A stretch of 34,240 bases of DNA from CAZUHK01 sp964620345 (GCA_964620345.1 CAZUHK010000010.1:1-34240); one strand, 5' to 3'; shown: positions 1 to 7,711, counted from the first letter of the stretch. Notes: generated by a model from the sequence alone, not told the origin. Numbers and translations are program-made.

Positions 1-794
1 TGCTCTACGGCGACGGCGTGTTCGAAGGCATCCGCGTGTACGGAGGCCGCGTGCTGAAGATGCGCACCCACCTGGCGCGTTTGGTGGAGTCCGGTCGGTC
101 CATCGCGCTGGACATGACCTACAGCATTGATGAACTCGAGGCGGCGATCCGTCAAACCGTCCAGACCAACGGCATCCGCGATGGCTACATCCGCCTGTGC
201 GTCACGCGCGGCATCGGCACCCTGGGGCTCAACCCCTACCTGTGCAAGCACAACACCACGTTCATCATCGCCGATGCGATCCAGCTCTACCCCCGCGAGC
301 TGTACGAGAAGGGCCTTGAGATCATCACCGCCGCGACGGTGCGCAACCACCCCTCGGCCCTGAGCCCGCGGATCAAGAGCATGAACTACCTGAACAACAT
401 CATGGCCAAGATCGAAGCGGTCCGGGCCGGGTGTGTCGAGGCGCTGATGCTCAATCACCAGGGCTTTGTCAGCGAGTGTACGGGCGACAACCTGTTCATC
501 GTGCGCCAGGATCGGCTGCTCACCCCGCCGCTGCACGCGGGCATCCTCGAAGGCGTCACGCGAAACCTGGTGATCGACCTGGCCCGCGAGCTGGGGATCG
601 AGGTGGCGGAGGTCGACCTGACCCGGCACGATGTGTACATCGCCGGCGAGTGCTTCCTCACGGGCACCGCGGCGGAGGTGGTGCCGGTGGTGAAACTCGA
701 CAGCCGGGCGATCGGCGATGGCACGCCCGGGCCGATCACCCTCAAACTGCTCGACGCATACAAGCGACTGGTCGCCAACGCGCCCGAGGATTGA
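1..794 (+). CDS. ilvE: Branched-chain amino acid aminotransferase (5' end outside window)
   Basis: PLP fold-type IV aminotransferase that makes Val, Leu and Ile from their 2-oxo acids with glutamate as amino donor; cytoplasmic. The reading frame is open from base 3 and enters inside the family hallmark YGDGVFEGIR, so a short N-terminal stretch lies upstream and the GTG at 18 is an internal Val, not a start. Further hallmarks are the Lys-containing block IKSMNYLNNIMAK (the Lys should form the Schiff base with PLP), the SECTGDNLF block, and the PPL...GILEGVTRN and TGTAAEVVPV blocks that bind PLP phosphate and substrate. About 264 codons remain of a usual ~290-310. D-amino-acid aminotransferase and aminodeoxychorismate lyase are related, but this set of motifs fits IlvE best. 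It ends in TGA; the next gene starts 106 bases later on the same strand. Confidence 0.93.
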   Translation, partial: LYGDGVFEGIRVYGGRVLKMRTHLARLVESGRSIALDMTYSIDELEAAIRQTVQTNGIRDGYIRLCVTRGIGTLGLNPYLCKHNTTFIIADAIQLYPRELYEKGLEIITAATVRNHPSALSPRIKSMNYLNNIMAKIEAVRAGCVEALMLNHQGFVSECTGDNLFIVRQDRLLTPPLHAGILEGVTRNLVIDLARELGIEVAEVDLTRHDVYIAGECFLTGTAAEVVPVVKLDSRAIGDGTPGPITLKLLDAYKRLVANAPED

Positions 795-900
795 GCCGAC
801 CGCCGCTCGTGCGATCCTTCAGCCCACAGGCGGCCGGACCGACACCGACCCGCCGATGCCCTCAAACTCCCCATCGCCTCGCGGGGGCGGAGTTCTTCGG

Positions 901-1776
901 ATGCGTGTTCTTCTCACCGGCGTCGCCGGCAAGCTCGGAAGCGACACCGCGCCGCGCCTGATCGAGGCCGGGTTCGACGTCCTGTGCACTGACATCACCA
1001 AGGGCAGCCAAACGCCCGAACCGTTCGAGCCGGCCGACCTGACCGACCTGTTCGCCGTGTACAAGCTCGTCGCGGGCTGCGACGCGATCGTGCATCTGGG
1101 CAACTGCCCGGACGAGCGGCCGGACATCCGCCAGTGCTACCACAACAACGTCACGGCCAACATGAACGTCTTTCGCGCAGCGGTCGATCGCGGTGTGAAG
1201 CGCATCGTCTTCGCCAGCTCGATCCAGGCGATGTGCGGCACGCGGCGGTTGCAGGAGAGCGTGCCGAGCAAGCTGCCCTACCTGCCGCTGGACAGCAACA
1301 TGCCGACCAACCCGTCGAACCACTACGGCCTGGGCAAAGTCGCTGGCGAGCAGGCGCTGCAAGCGCTGTGCACGTGGAACGACATGGTCGGCTACGCCCT
1401 TCGCCTGCCGATGCTTGTTCCCGACCGCCACCGGCGGCGCGTCACGCGGCGCTTCGACGGCCCACCGGAGCGGTACCGGCTGGACGAGGCGATGAGCTGG
1501 CTGACCACGGCCGACGCGGCGCGGCTGATCATCGCCTGCCTACAGGCCGACCGCCCCGCCGACCAGCCCTACCGCTGCTACCTGCCCGGCGCCCGCGGCT
1601 GCGTGTACGGCATGAGTTGGGACGAGGCGATCCAGCGGTTCTACCCCAACGTGCCGGTCCGCACCGACCCCAACGAGCTGGATTCGCTGGTCGATATCCG
1701 CCAGATCACCGCCGAGACCGGCTGGGAACCGCAGGATTCGCTGGAAAATTTGCTGGCAGATTGCGAGTCGGCGTAA
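901..1776 (+). CDS. NAD(P)-dependent epimerase/dehydratase (extended SDR)
   Basis: 291-residue extended short-chain dehydrogenase/reductase. The Rossmann glycine motif TGVAGKLG is at residues 6-13, the acidic DITK after strand 2 favours NAD, the Ser-containing strand FASSIQAMCG and the catalytic pair HYGLGK (Tyr-x3-Lys) follow. A C-terminal part resembling nucleotide-sugar epimerases closes the protein. The frame is open further upstream, but the translation before ATG 901 is low-complexity and lacks similarity, and the glycine motif sits right after this Met, so 901 is chosen. The substrate cannot be read from sequence; relatives act on UDP- or dTDP-sugars or uronates. It ends five bases before the convergent amidase gene. 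Confidence 0.85.
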   Translation: MRVLLTGVAGKLGSDTAPRLIEAGFDVLCTDITKGSQTPEPFEPADLTDLFAVYKLVAGCDAIVHLGNCPDERPDIRQCYHNNVTANMNVFRAAVDRGVKRIVFASSIQAMCGTRRLQESVPSKLPYLPLDSNMPTNPSNHYGLGKVAGEQALQALCTWNDMVGYALRLPMLVPDRHRRRVTRRFDGPPERYRLDEAMSWLTTADAARLIIACLQADRPADQPYRCYLPGARGCVYGMSWDEAIQRFYPNVPVRTDPNELDSLVDIRQITAETGWEPQDSLENLLADCESA

Positions 1777-1781
1777 CCGGC

Positions 1782-2477
1782 TCAGGCGAACACACCGTTG
1801 GAACGCATGCCGTCGATCCGGGGCTGCAGGGCGTTGCCCGGGCAACTGGTCGCGCCCAGCTCCCGGTGGGTGTGGATCGAACGGACCGCGACGCGATGCT
1901 TGAGCCGAAGCGACCGGGTGAACCGGGCGACGGTCTGGAGTTGGGCGTCGCTGGGCGTCTGGATGTTAAAATTCCCCAGGCACATCACGCCGATGTTGTG
2001 GGAGTTGTGGTCTTTGACGTGGGCGCCCTGGAGGTTGAGCGGGCGGGCTTCCCAGACGCGGCCGGCCCGGTCGATGATGTAGTGGTAGCCGATGTCGCCC
2101 CAGCCGCGGTCGAGGTGGAACTGGCGGATCAACTCGATGCGGCGAGCGGTGGTTTTGGCGTCGGCAAACAGCACCGGGGCGTTGGGCGAGCCCTCGTGGT
2201 GCAGCGTGATGTGGCGGATGCCGCCCATGGGGTTGACGCGCTGGGCGATGGGCCGTGTCCGGGTCCATTCGCTTCGGCGCATGACCTGGCCGAGCTCAGC
2301 CGTGTCGGTCATCGGCGGGCGGTAGCCGCTCTCGGTCGCCTCGGGCCGGGCGTGGACCCGCGGCCAAGGCACGCCCGGCAGGCCGCTGGTCTTGCTCGCC
2401 TGGTTGCACCCCGCGAACAGAAGGCCGACGCCGGCGCCCATGCCCGCCCGGATCACCTGTCGTCTGGAAAGTCGCAT
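1782..2477 (-). CDS. Tat-exported lipoprotein N-acetylmuramoyl-L-alanine amidase (Amidase_2/PGRP fold)
   Basis: 231-residue putative peptidoglycan amidase that would cut the bond between N-acetylmuramic acid and L-Ala of stem peptides. The N-terminus reads MRLSRRQVIRAG then a hydrophobic stretch then LLFAGC: a twin-arginine signal (SRRQVIR) combined with a lipobox cysteine at about residue 26, predicting Tat export of a folded protein and lipid anchoring. The catalytic domain shows the zinc-ligand pattern of the T7-lysozyme/AmpD/PGRP family: His in HITLHHEG, His in HTHREL, Cys in ATSCPGN, plus GYHYIID. The frame is open upstream to 2582, but ATG 2477 puts the signal peptide at the N-terminus. 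It lies 77 bases behind the oxidoreductase gene, so co-transcription is plausible. Confidence 0.88.
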   Translation of the reverse strand: MRLSRRQVIRAGMGAGVGLLFAGCNQASKTSGLPGVPWPRVHARPEATESGYRPPMTDTAELGQVMRRSEWTRTRPIAQRVNPMGGIRHITLHHEGSPNAPVLFADAKTTARRIELIRQFHLDRGWGDIGYHYIIDRAGRVWEARPLNLQGAHVKDHNSHNIGVMCLGNFNIQTPSDAQLQTVARFTRSLRLKHRVAVRSIHTHRELGATSCPGNALQPRIDGMRSNGVFA

Positions 2478-2554
2478 AGCTCTTTGTATCGCCTGCCGAT
2501 CGTGTCTCTCATGAGTTTTCGTCGGCTGATGCGCCGCCGACCTTTGACATCGAT

Positions 2555-3763
2555 TTACTTGACGTCCGCCAGCTTCACCCAAGCTCGCTCACGGGCCGAA
2601 ACCACCGCCGCGGCCAGCACGCGCTGGGTCTGGTAGGCGTCCTCGAAATCAGGCATCGCCACCTCCATCTTCTTACCGCCGATGGCGCTGAACATGCAAG
2701 AAGAAAGATTGATAAACCCGTGTTCGTAGCCGAGGATGTGGGCGTCGGGCCACCAGGCGTGGGCGAAGGGGTGCCGGCCGGCGTCGGTGACCACGATCCG
2801 CTGCCAGCCGGCCCGCTGGGGGTCGTCGGCGGCGTTGTAGTACCACAGCACGTTCATGTCCTCGAAATCCCATTTGATCGCGCCCTTCTCGCCGTGAATC
2901 TCGAGCTTGTTGTTGTTCTGGCAGCCGATGGCGAAACGTGTGGCCTCGAAGCTCGCCACCGCCCCGCCGCTGAACCGCGCCAGGAACATCACCGTGTCGT
3001 CAACGGTGACCTTGCCCTTCTTCTGCGTCCGCTTCGTATCCTTGCCGCGGACGCCCTTGATGTTGCCGCCCTCGGCCTCGGGCAGGAGGCGCTGCTTGAT
3101 GAACGTTTCCTCGATCGACCCGCAAATCTCGGTGATCTCCTCGCCGGTGACGAAGCGGGCGGCGTCGATCGAGTGGGCGCCCAGGTCGCCGTGGCTGCCC
3201 GAGCCGGCCACGTCGCCGCGGAAACGCCAGACCAGCGGTGTGTCCGGCCCGGCCCAGCCCTGCAGGTAATTGGCGCGGACGTGGTAAATCCGCCCGATCT
3301 TGCCCTGTCGCACCAGCTCCCGCGCCAGGCCCAGCGCCGGGCAGCCGCGGTAGCTGAACCAGACGAAGGTCTGCTGATTCTTCCTGGCCGCCTTCTTCGC
3401 CGCGTCGCGCATCTCGCGGGCTTCGTCCAGCGTGTAGCTCAGCGGCTTCTCGCACGCCACGTGTTTGCCGTGCTCCAGGGCCGCGATCGCGATGTCCTTG
3501 TGCATGTTGTTCGGCGTGCAGACATCGACCAGGTCGATCTCATCACTGGCCACCAGCGATTGCCAGTCGGTCGAGCTGTTCTGCCAGCCCCACCGCGCGG
3601 CGAACGCGGGCGTCTGCTTCGGATCGCGGGCGCAGACGGTGTGCATCACCGGCCGCACCGGCAGGTCGAAAAATTTGCCCACCTTCAGATAGGCGTTGGA
3701 GTGGGCCCGGCCCATGAACTTGGTCCCGATCAGGGCGACGTTGATATCTCGCTTTTTCGCCAT
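2555..3763 (-). CDS. Gfo/Idh/MocA family oxidoreductase
   Basis: 402-residue NAD(P)-dependent dehydrogenase of the glucose-fructose oxidoreductase/inositol dehydrogenase family. The N-terminal Rossmann domain starts with NVALIGTKFMGRAHS; CTPNNMH precedes the cofactor-side motif CEKPLS (EKP at residues 105-107); the C-terminal alpha/beta domain carries GSHGDLGAHSIDAARF (about 188-203), whose Asp and His are the usual substrate/catalytic residues. ATG 3763 is preceded by GGAGG at suitable distance. Members oxidise sugars, inositols or related polyols; the Planctomycetota carry many paralogues, so the substrate stays open. The protein has no signal peptide and is expected in the cytoplasm. Confidence 0.92.
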   Translation of the reverse strand: MAKKRDINVALIGTKFMGRAHSNAYLKVGKFFDLPVRPVMHTVCARDPKQTPAFAARWGWQNSSTDWQSLVASDEIDLVDVCTPNNMHKDIAIAALEHGKHVACEKPLSYTLDEAREMRDAAKKAARKNQQTFVWFSYRGCPALGLARELVRQGKIGRIYHVRANYLQGWAGPDTPLVWRFRGDVAGSGSHGDLGAHSIDAARFVTGEEITEICGSIEETFIKQRLLPEAEGGNIKGVRGKDTKRTQKKGKVTVDDTVMFLARFSGGAVASFEATRFAIGCQNNNKLEIHGEKGAIKWDFEDMNVLWYYNAADDPQRAGWQRIVVTDAGRHPFAHAWWPDAHILGYEHGFINLSSCMFSAIGGKKMEVAMPDFEDAYQTQRVLAAAVVSARERAWVKLADVK

Positions 3764-3889
3764 GGGTAATGCCTCCAGATGGTGTTCACTGCGTCGCCCG
3801 TAAGTGTATCAAATCGCTCCTGGAACACACCAACGCCCGCCGCGGGGTGAAGACATTTACCTTGGCGGACGGGCGGATGGGGTGCTGAT

Positions 3890-4046
3890 GCTCCGATGGG
3901 GGTGATCCTCGACCGGATGCTGCGCCATTTCCAAGCCGTGGCCGACCCGCGACGATCCATCCTTCATCCACATCCAACTCCACCCGATCCACCGACCACG
4001 GGGCCACCAGCCCCAACACCTGCTGATAGAGTTCCGTGTCTTGCAT
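3890..4046 (-). pseudogene. Remnant of an ISL3-family transposase (N-terminus only)
   Basis: Starting at ATG 4046 the minus strand reads MQDTELYQQVLGLVAPW then SVDRVELDVDEGWIV, which matches the typical first ~30 residues of ISL3 transposases (MQDxELYxxxLGL...PWxVxxVxLD). After that the frame breaks: continuation of the expected sequence (RVGHGLEM) lies in another frame, the zinc-binding CPxCG motif is degraded, and no DDE catalytic domain follows. What is left is therefore a truncated, frameshifted insertion-sequence fossil. I could not identify terminal inverted repeats or a target duplication. Confidence 0.68.
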
Positions 4047-4260
4047 GAGCGCGCTCCCAACGTGAGAAGGCACTCGTTCTACCTGCAATCCGACCCACGG
4101 AAAGCCCGGAAGGACCGATTGTTCTGGCAATGGCCAGATCGGCGTGTCCTTGCCCCTGTTTCTGAACCAGAATCGAAGGTTGCGTTGGGCGCGCGAGGAC
4201 GGTGCCAGGATTTCTGCTCGCACACCAGCAGATTTCACCCCGCCTGGCGGATGATTTTTC

Positions 4261-4289
4261 TTGACGGGCGACCGATCTTGAGATAAGAT
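4261..4289 (+). promoter_or_regulatory. Sigma-70-type promoter of the small RNA unit
   Basis: TTGACG at 4261-4266 and TAAGAT at 4284-4289 are separated by exactly 17 bases, close to the TTGACA/TATAAT consensus. Start of transcription is expected near 4296. No open reading frame follows; instead there is a hairpin-rich stretch ending in a terminator. Confidence 0.7.
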
Positions 4290-4295
4290 TCTGGC

Positions 4296-4470
4296 AGTCG
4301 GTGGGACCTAACCCCGCCCATCGACAGTGTCTCAAGGCACCATGTGCCTCAGCCGGGCGGTGGAGGTGAGAGACCACCGCCGGGAAGAGACCCGAGAGAG
4401 CAGGCTGGTTGAGTCGAGAGAGTAAAGGCTGGGGTCGGAGAGAGAACCCTCGAGTTCTCTCTCTTTTTTT
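4296..4470 (+). ncRNA. Candidate structured small RNA, unknown family
   Basis: About 175 nt between a promoter and an intrinsic terminator, without a convincing reading frame. Local stems: 4298-4305 with 4317-4324 (8 bp, one G-U); 4335-4340 with 4344-4349 (AGGCAC/GTGCCT, 3-nt loop); 4356-4363 with 4374-4381 (GGCGGTGG/CCACCGCC). An alternative, properly nested set of longer-range pairings also exists: 4311-4315 with 4431-4435 (ACCCC/GGGGT), 4321-4325 with 4413-4417 (TCGAC/GTCGA), 4329-4333 with 4387-4391 (GTCTC/GAGAC), topped by the last two hairpins. The first local stem and the nested fold exclude each other. Size would suit 6S RNA, but I do not recognise that or another family (SRP, tmRNA, RNase P, common riboswitches). 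It sits between an IS remnant and a tRNA gene. Ends are estimated from the promoter and terminator. Confidence 0.6.
4438..4470 (+). terminator. Intrinsic terminator of the small RNA
   Basis: Perfect 10-bp stem GAGAGAGAAC (4438-4447) with GTTCTCTCTC (4454-4463), six-base loop, followed directly by seven T (4464-4470). One of the clearest terminators in the window. Confidence 0.88.
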
Positions 4471-4827
4471 GCGCCAACCCCATGTGGGCTTAACCAGTTT
4501 CCTCACGTTCAACAGTTTGACATCCAGCGGACGCCGGCCACGCGCGTCAGCCCGGTCATCGGCCTGCGAGGAGAACTCCGTGGGGGATCACCATACAAGG
4601 CCAAGCACAATCTTGACGCACCGTAGTCGGGCGATTCCTCGAACCGAGCCGCACCCGGGAAGCACCCGATGAAGCCAGATCGCCGCACAACTGCGGCACA
4701 ACGAGCGTGCCTTGCGGCGGGATGTGACGCGCTGCCGGTTCAGCCCTTGCGTAGGATCAACGGACCCAACCAACCTCAGTCGAACGTTTGCCCGATCTGC
4801 TCAACGGCGTAACAATGCAAGCGAGCG

Positions 4828-4897
4828 GTAGCGATCCTGCCCTGCGACGCATGCTCTGCGAATCGCTACGTAGAGCGGAGAGGGGCGCTTCGCTACG
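4828..4897. repeat. Two adjoining inverted repeats
   Basis: GTAGCGAT (4828-4835) is the exact reverse complement of ATCGCTAC (4862-4869). Starting at 4869, CGTAGAGCG can pair with CGCT (4886-4889) and CTACG (4893-4897), leaving a 3-base bulge. The motif CGCTACG occurs in both right arms. Role unknown; may be the end of a small mobile element or part of an RNA. Confidence 0.35.
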
Positions 4898-4985
4898 CAG
4901 CACGAGTGATGGCAGCGCCGACTGGCCATGATTCCTGCGCTAAGACCACGAATGATATGAAATCATGCGCAAAGCGAAGCGGATC

Positions 4986-4991
4986 TACAAT
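4986..4991 (+). promoter_or_regulatory. Possible -10 box of the tRNA-Ser gene
   Basis: TACAAT matches the -10 consensus at five of six positions and lies 21 bases before the mature tRNA, leaving a short 5' leader. No good -35 box is seen at the proper distance. Confidence 0.4.
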
Positions 4992-5012
4992 TGAACGATC
5001 GCTTCTAGTCCT

Positions 5013-5100
5013 GGTGGGGTGGCCGAGCGGTTGAAGGCACCGGTCTTGAAAACCGGCGTGGCCCGACGGGTCACCGTGGGTTCGAATCCCACCCCCACCG
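5013..5100 (+). tRNA. tRNA-Ser (anticodon UGA)
   Basis: 88-nt class II tRNA. Acceptor stem GGTGGGG (5013-5019) pairs with CCCCACC (5093-5099), with discriminator G5100 as usual for tRNA-Ser. The anticodon stem CCGGT/ACCGG encloses the loop CTTGAAA, giving anticodon TGA (5047-5049) for UCN codons. The long variable arm GTGGCCC-GAC-GGGTCAC is a 7-bp stem, the serine identity element. T arm GTGGG-TTCGAAT-CCCAC. The 3' CCA is not encoded (TTTTT follows), so it must be added enzymatically. Confidence 0.97.
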
Positions 5101-5250
5101 TTTTTCCCTATGGTAAGTCGCCACATCAGAGTCGGACTCAGACAGGTGACCCGGCCGCAATGTTGACCGCCGGCCTGTGGGCAACCAACCGCGAAGCGCC
5201 GGTTCGCCGCCGCGTATGATTCATCAAGGGCGGCTCGTAACCGGGTGCGC

Positions 5251-5289
5251 AAAATAAGCCAGCGTGAACCGGGGAGATTTCACGCTGGC
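5251..5289 (-). terminator. Intrinsic terminator, minus strand
   Basis: Perfect 11-bp stem: GCCAGCGTGAA (5258-5268) with TTCACGCTGGC (5279-5289), ten-base loop. Read on the minus strand it is followed by TTATTTT (5257-5251). The TGA stop of the reading frame 5280-5879 lies within the first arm, so the hairpin belongs to that minus-strand transcript. It faces away from tRNA-Ser. Confidence 0.68.
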
Positions 5290-5879
5290 CTGCCCGAAGT
5301 ACACGGTCGGCGGCGGGTTGCCGGCGCCTGCCGACCGGTCATCGTGAAGCGTCGAGCGCGCCGCCAGACGCGCCCGCCGCTGGGGTTCCCACTCCGCCCC
5401 GTCAGCGGCTGGTACCCGTGGCGTTCCGCGACACCAGCCGGCGCGGAATCGGGCACGGACCCACCTCTCCACACCAGCTTGTGCCCACTGATTCGGTGCG
5501 CGTCGGTCATCTTCTGGGGTCGGCCCGCCGGGGCACCGTCGGCCGAGCACGCGTCTTCATCCTCCTCCGACGAAGCGAAGAGCATAGGCCGTGCCAATGC
5601 GACCCGGCCGTTTCGCTCAATCTCATATGTGCTATCCCAATCCATACTTGCGGCGACCGCTAGGGTTTGGTTATCGCCACGGTTGGGCAAATACCCCAAC
5701 AAGTGGGGGTCGGGCGCGGGCCATTCCCCAGCGCCGGGCTTCTGCAGGGTGTACTTCTTGATGCGGTAGCGAAGGTGATCGCACGTGAGGTCGGGATTTC
5801 TCGCTGCGGTCGCCTGGTTCCAGTCGGTCTCGTCCCGGGCCTCGGCGATTCGGGCCTTGCAGTGGTCGGCCAAACGCAA
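5280..5879 (-). pseudogene. Decayed frame with Fis-type HTH remnant (sigma-54 regulator C-terminus?)
   Basis: The first ~48 residues of this open frame (about 5735-5879) contain TDWNQATAARN then PDLTCDHLRYRIKKY. This is a close match, without gaps, to the Fis-type helix-turn-helix at the C-terminus of NtrC-type sigma-54 activators (xWNQxxAARxLGLxRDxLRYRxKKY), with typical positions altered (LG to PD, R to C). No AAA+ or receiver domain is present upstream, only out-of-frame sequence. The remaining ~150 residues to the stop are unrecognised, with mixed codon use. The only start at the left of the frame is a TTG. A terminator at the stop codon shows that a real transcription unit ended here. 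I read it as a gene remnant; a short divergent DNA-binding protein is an alternative. Confidence 0.45.
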
Positions 5880-5956
5880 GCCGCCGCGGAATGGGCAACT
5901 CCTGATGTTTCGCGACTGGCTGTGATGTGTGATGTTGCGGCGTGTAAAGGAAAGTG

Positions 5957-5977
5957 GGCGGATGGGGCTGTTCCGCC
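5957..5977 (-). terminator. Possible weak terminator behind the S1 gene
   Basis: GGCGGA (5957-5962) and TCCGCC (5972-5977) form a 6-bp stem with nine-base loop about 85 bases after the S1 stop. The following minus-strand sequence (CACTTTCC) has only a short T run, so this is weak. The rest of 5880-6060 shows no gene. Confidence 0.3.
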
Positions 5978-6060
5978 GGTCAACGGTCGGATTGCAGGCA
6001 GAGCGGCGGACCGCTTGGCCGGGCTTGGTTGGGGCCGACTTGCGGGGTTGGCCCGAGCGT

Positions 6061-7599
6061 TCAGCCCAGGCCGCCTTTGAGGCCGCTGTCGCCGGAGCCG
6101 AACTTGTCCATGAGCGAGCCGAGCGAGTCGCCGCTGACGGGCTTGCGGGATTCGTTGACGACGTACTTCTTCATGTCCTGCCGGTCGGCCTTGCCGCGTC
6201 GGCCGCCAGCGGAATCGGCCGGGGCGGTCAGGGCCTTGATGCTCAGGGCGATGCGGCGTTTGCCCGCGTCGGCGTGGAGCACCTTCGCCTTGACGGTCTG
6301 GCCTTCCTTCACGACCTCGTCGACGGTGCCGACCCGCTTGTCCGACAGCTCGGAGATGTGGATCATGCCCTCGACGCCCGGCCGCAGCTCGACGAACGCG
6401 CCGAAGTCGGCGATGCGGGTCACCGTGCCCTCGACCACGCTGTCGGGGGCGAACTCGCTGTCGGCCACGGCCCAGGGGTCTTCGCTCATCTGCTTGAGCG
6501 ACAGGGTGATTCGCTGGCGCTGCGGGTCGATTTCGAGAACCTTGACGGTGACCATCTGGCCGGTCGTGAGGACGGTGGAAGGTTTGGCGATGCGGTCCCA
6601 GCTCAGCTCGCTCATGGGGACCAGGCCTTCGACGCCGGGCTCGAGCTCGACGAACGCGCCGAACGCCGCGAGCTTGGTCACCGCGCCGCTGACATTGGAC
6701 CCCTCGGCGTACTTGGCGCGCACGCCGTCCCACGGGTCGGGGCCGACGGCCTTCATGCTCAGGGAGATCCGTTCGCCGGCGTCGTCGATCTTCATGACCT
6801 TGACGCGGACGCGATCGCCGACCTTTACCACGTCTTCGGTTTTCTTGACCCGCTCGTAGGACAGGTCGGAGATATGCACCAGGCCGTCCACGCCGCCGAG
6901 GTCGACGAACGCGCCGAACTGCTGGACGTTGCGAACGGTGCCCTCGCGCTCATCGCCGACCTTGATCTGGGCCAGGAGTTTTTCGCGGTCGGCCTTCTGC
7001 TGCTCTTCGAGCACGGCGCGGCGGGAGAGGACGATTTTCTTGCCGCGGCGGTCGAGCTCGATAACCCGGCACGTGAGCTTCTGGTTGAGCAACTCGTTCA
7101 TCTTCTCGACGCGGTGGATGTCGATCTGGCTGGCGGGCATGAAGGCGCGCTGTCCGGCGACCTTGAGCTCGAGGCCGCCGGTGTTCGAGCCGGTGACGCG
7201 GGCCTCGATGGTCATGCCGCGCTGCAGCGACTGCCACGTCGCCTTCTCGACGGCGCCGCGGCGGGAGAGCTTGATCAGCCCCTCGTCGCCCAGCACGCTT
7301 TCGATGACGAACTCCATCTGCGAGCCCAGCTCGGGCTTCTCGTCGAACTGGTTGAGCGGGATGATGCCCTGGCTCTTGCCGCCGAGCTCGACGAACACAT
7401 CCTCGTCGTGGATGGCGACGATGGTGCCCTTGGTCATCTTGGGTTCGTCGGTGTGGACGGCGGGCGCGGGCGCGGCGGCGTCTTCGTCGCCGGGCTCGTC
7501 AACCAGGTCCATTACCGAAAAGTCTCCCAGCGCCTGGGCGATCTCTTTTTCGAGTTCGCCGCCTTCGCCGGACGTTGGACGGTCCTTTGGGTCGGTCAT
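6061..7599 (-). CDS. rpsA: 30S ribosomal protein S1 homologue (five S1 domains)
   Basis: 512-residue RNA-binding protein made of tandem S1 (OB-fold) domains; in bacteria S1 binds mRNA leaders at the ribosome and supports initiation. Five repeats can be read: KGTIVAIHDEDVFVELGG; a divergent second (IEARVTGSNTGGLELKV); EGTVRNVQQFGAFVDLGG; SGAVTKLAAFGAFVELEPG; EGTVTRIADFGAFVELRPG, the last three with the canonical GLVHISDLS-like ending. The acidic N-terminal ~65 residues and Gly/Lys-rich tail (KGGLG) look flexible. E. coli S1 has six domains, so this is a shorter type as in many phyla. Start is ambiguous: ATG 7599 (MTDPKD) has GGA upstream at suitable distance, ATG 7608 is the alternative. A separate promoter is seen at 7683-7711. 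Confidence 0.92.
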   Translation of the reverse strand: MTDPKDRPTSGEGGELEKEIAQALGDFSVMDLVDEPGDEDAAAPAPAVHTDEPKMTKGTIVAIHDEDVFVELGGKSQGIIPLNQFDEKPELGSQMEFVIESVLGDEGLIKLSRRGAVEKATWQSLQRGMTIEARVTGSNTGGLELKVAGQRAFMPASQIDIHRVEKMNELLNQKLTCRVIELDRRGKKIVLSRRAVLEEQQKADREKLLAQIKVGDEREGTVRNVQQFGAFVDLGGVDGLVHISDLSYERVKKTEDVVKVGDRVRVKVMKIDDAGERISLSMKAVGPDPWDGVRAKYAEGSNVSGAVTKLAAFGAFVELEPGVEGLVPMSELSWDRIAKPSTVLTTGQMVTVKVLEIDPQRQRITLSLKQMSEDPWAVADSEFAPDSVVEGTVTRIADFGAFVELRPGVEGMIHISELSDKRVGTVDEVVKEGQTVKAKVLHADAGKRRIALSIKALTAPADSAGGRRGKADRQDMKKYVVNESRKPVSGDSLGSLMDKFGSGDSGLKGGLG

Positions 7600-7682
7600 C
7601 AGTTCCATCTCTGTCACTACCGGGGATTGCGAGCCCGCCCGCGCCGCCCACGAACAACGCGGGCGCCTCACGCTGTTCCCTT

Positions 7683-7711
7683 ATAGTAATCGGCTCGGAG
7701 GGTATTGTGAA
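7683..7711 (-). promoter_or_regulatory. Likely promoter of the S1 gene
   Basis: On the minus strand TTCACA (7711-7706, five of six to TTGACA), 17-base spacer, TACTAT (7688-7683). The leader to the start at 7599 would be about 75 nt. This local stretch is AT-richer than its surroundings. Confidence 0.5.

Larger units (their letters stand above)
4471..5012. other. Intergenic region without recognisable gene
   Basis: About 540 bases between the small RNA and tRNA-Ser. Short open frames on both strands lack start/Shine-Dalgarno support and any recognisable protein features. The only structure seen is the pair of inverted repeats at 4828-4897 and a possible -10 box for the tRNA near the end. It may contain further IS debris that has decayed beyond recognition. 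Confidence 0.6.

Noticed and set aside
1134..2636. 500-codon plus-strand frame running through epimerase and amidase genes
   Set aside because: Out-of-frame with one gene and antisense to the other; low-complexity translation.
4296..4470. 6S RNA as identity of the small RNA
   Set aside because: Size fits and a long-range rod can be drawn, but I see no convincing 6S central bubble, and the 3' end is an independent terminator hairpin; left unassigned.
4409..4672. 87-codon plus-strand frame across the terminator of the small RNA
   Set aside because: Runs through the terminator hairpin, has no ribosome site and no recognisable protein features.
5929..7686. Long plus-strand open frame (~585 codons) opposite the S1 gene
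   Set aside because: Antisense shadow of high-GC coding sequence; the minus strand has five S1 domains.
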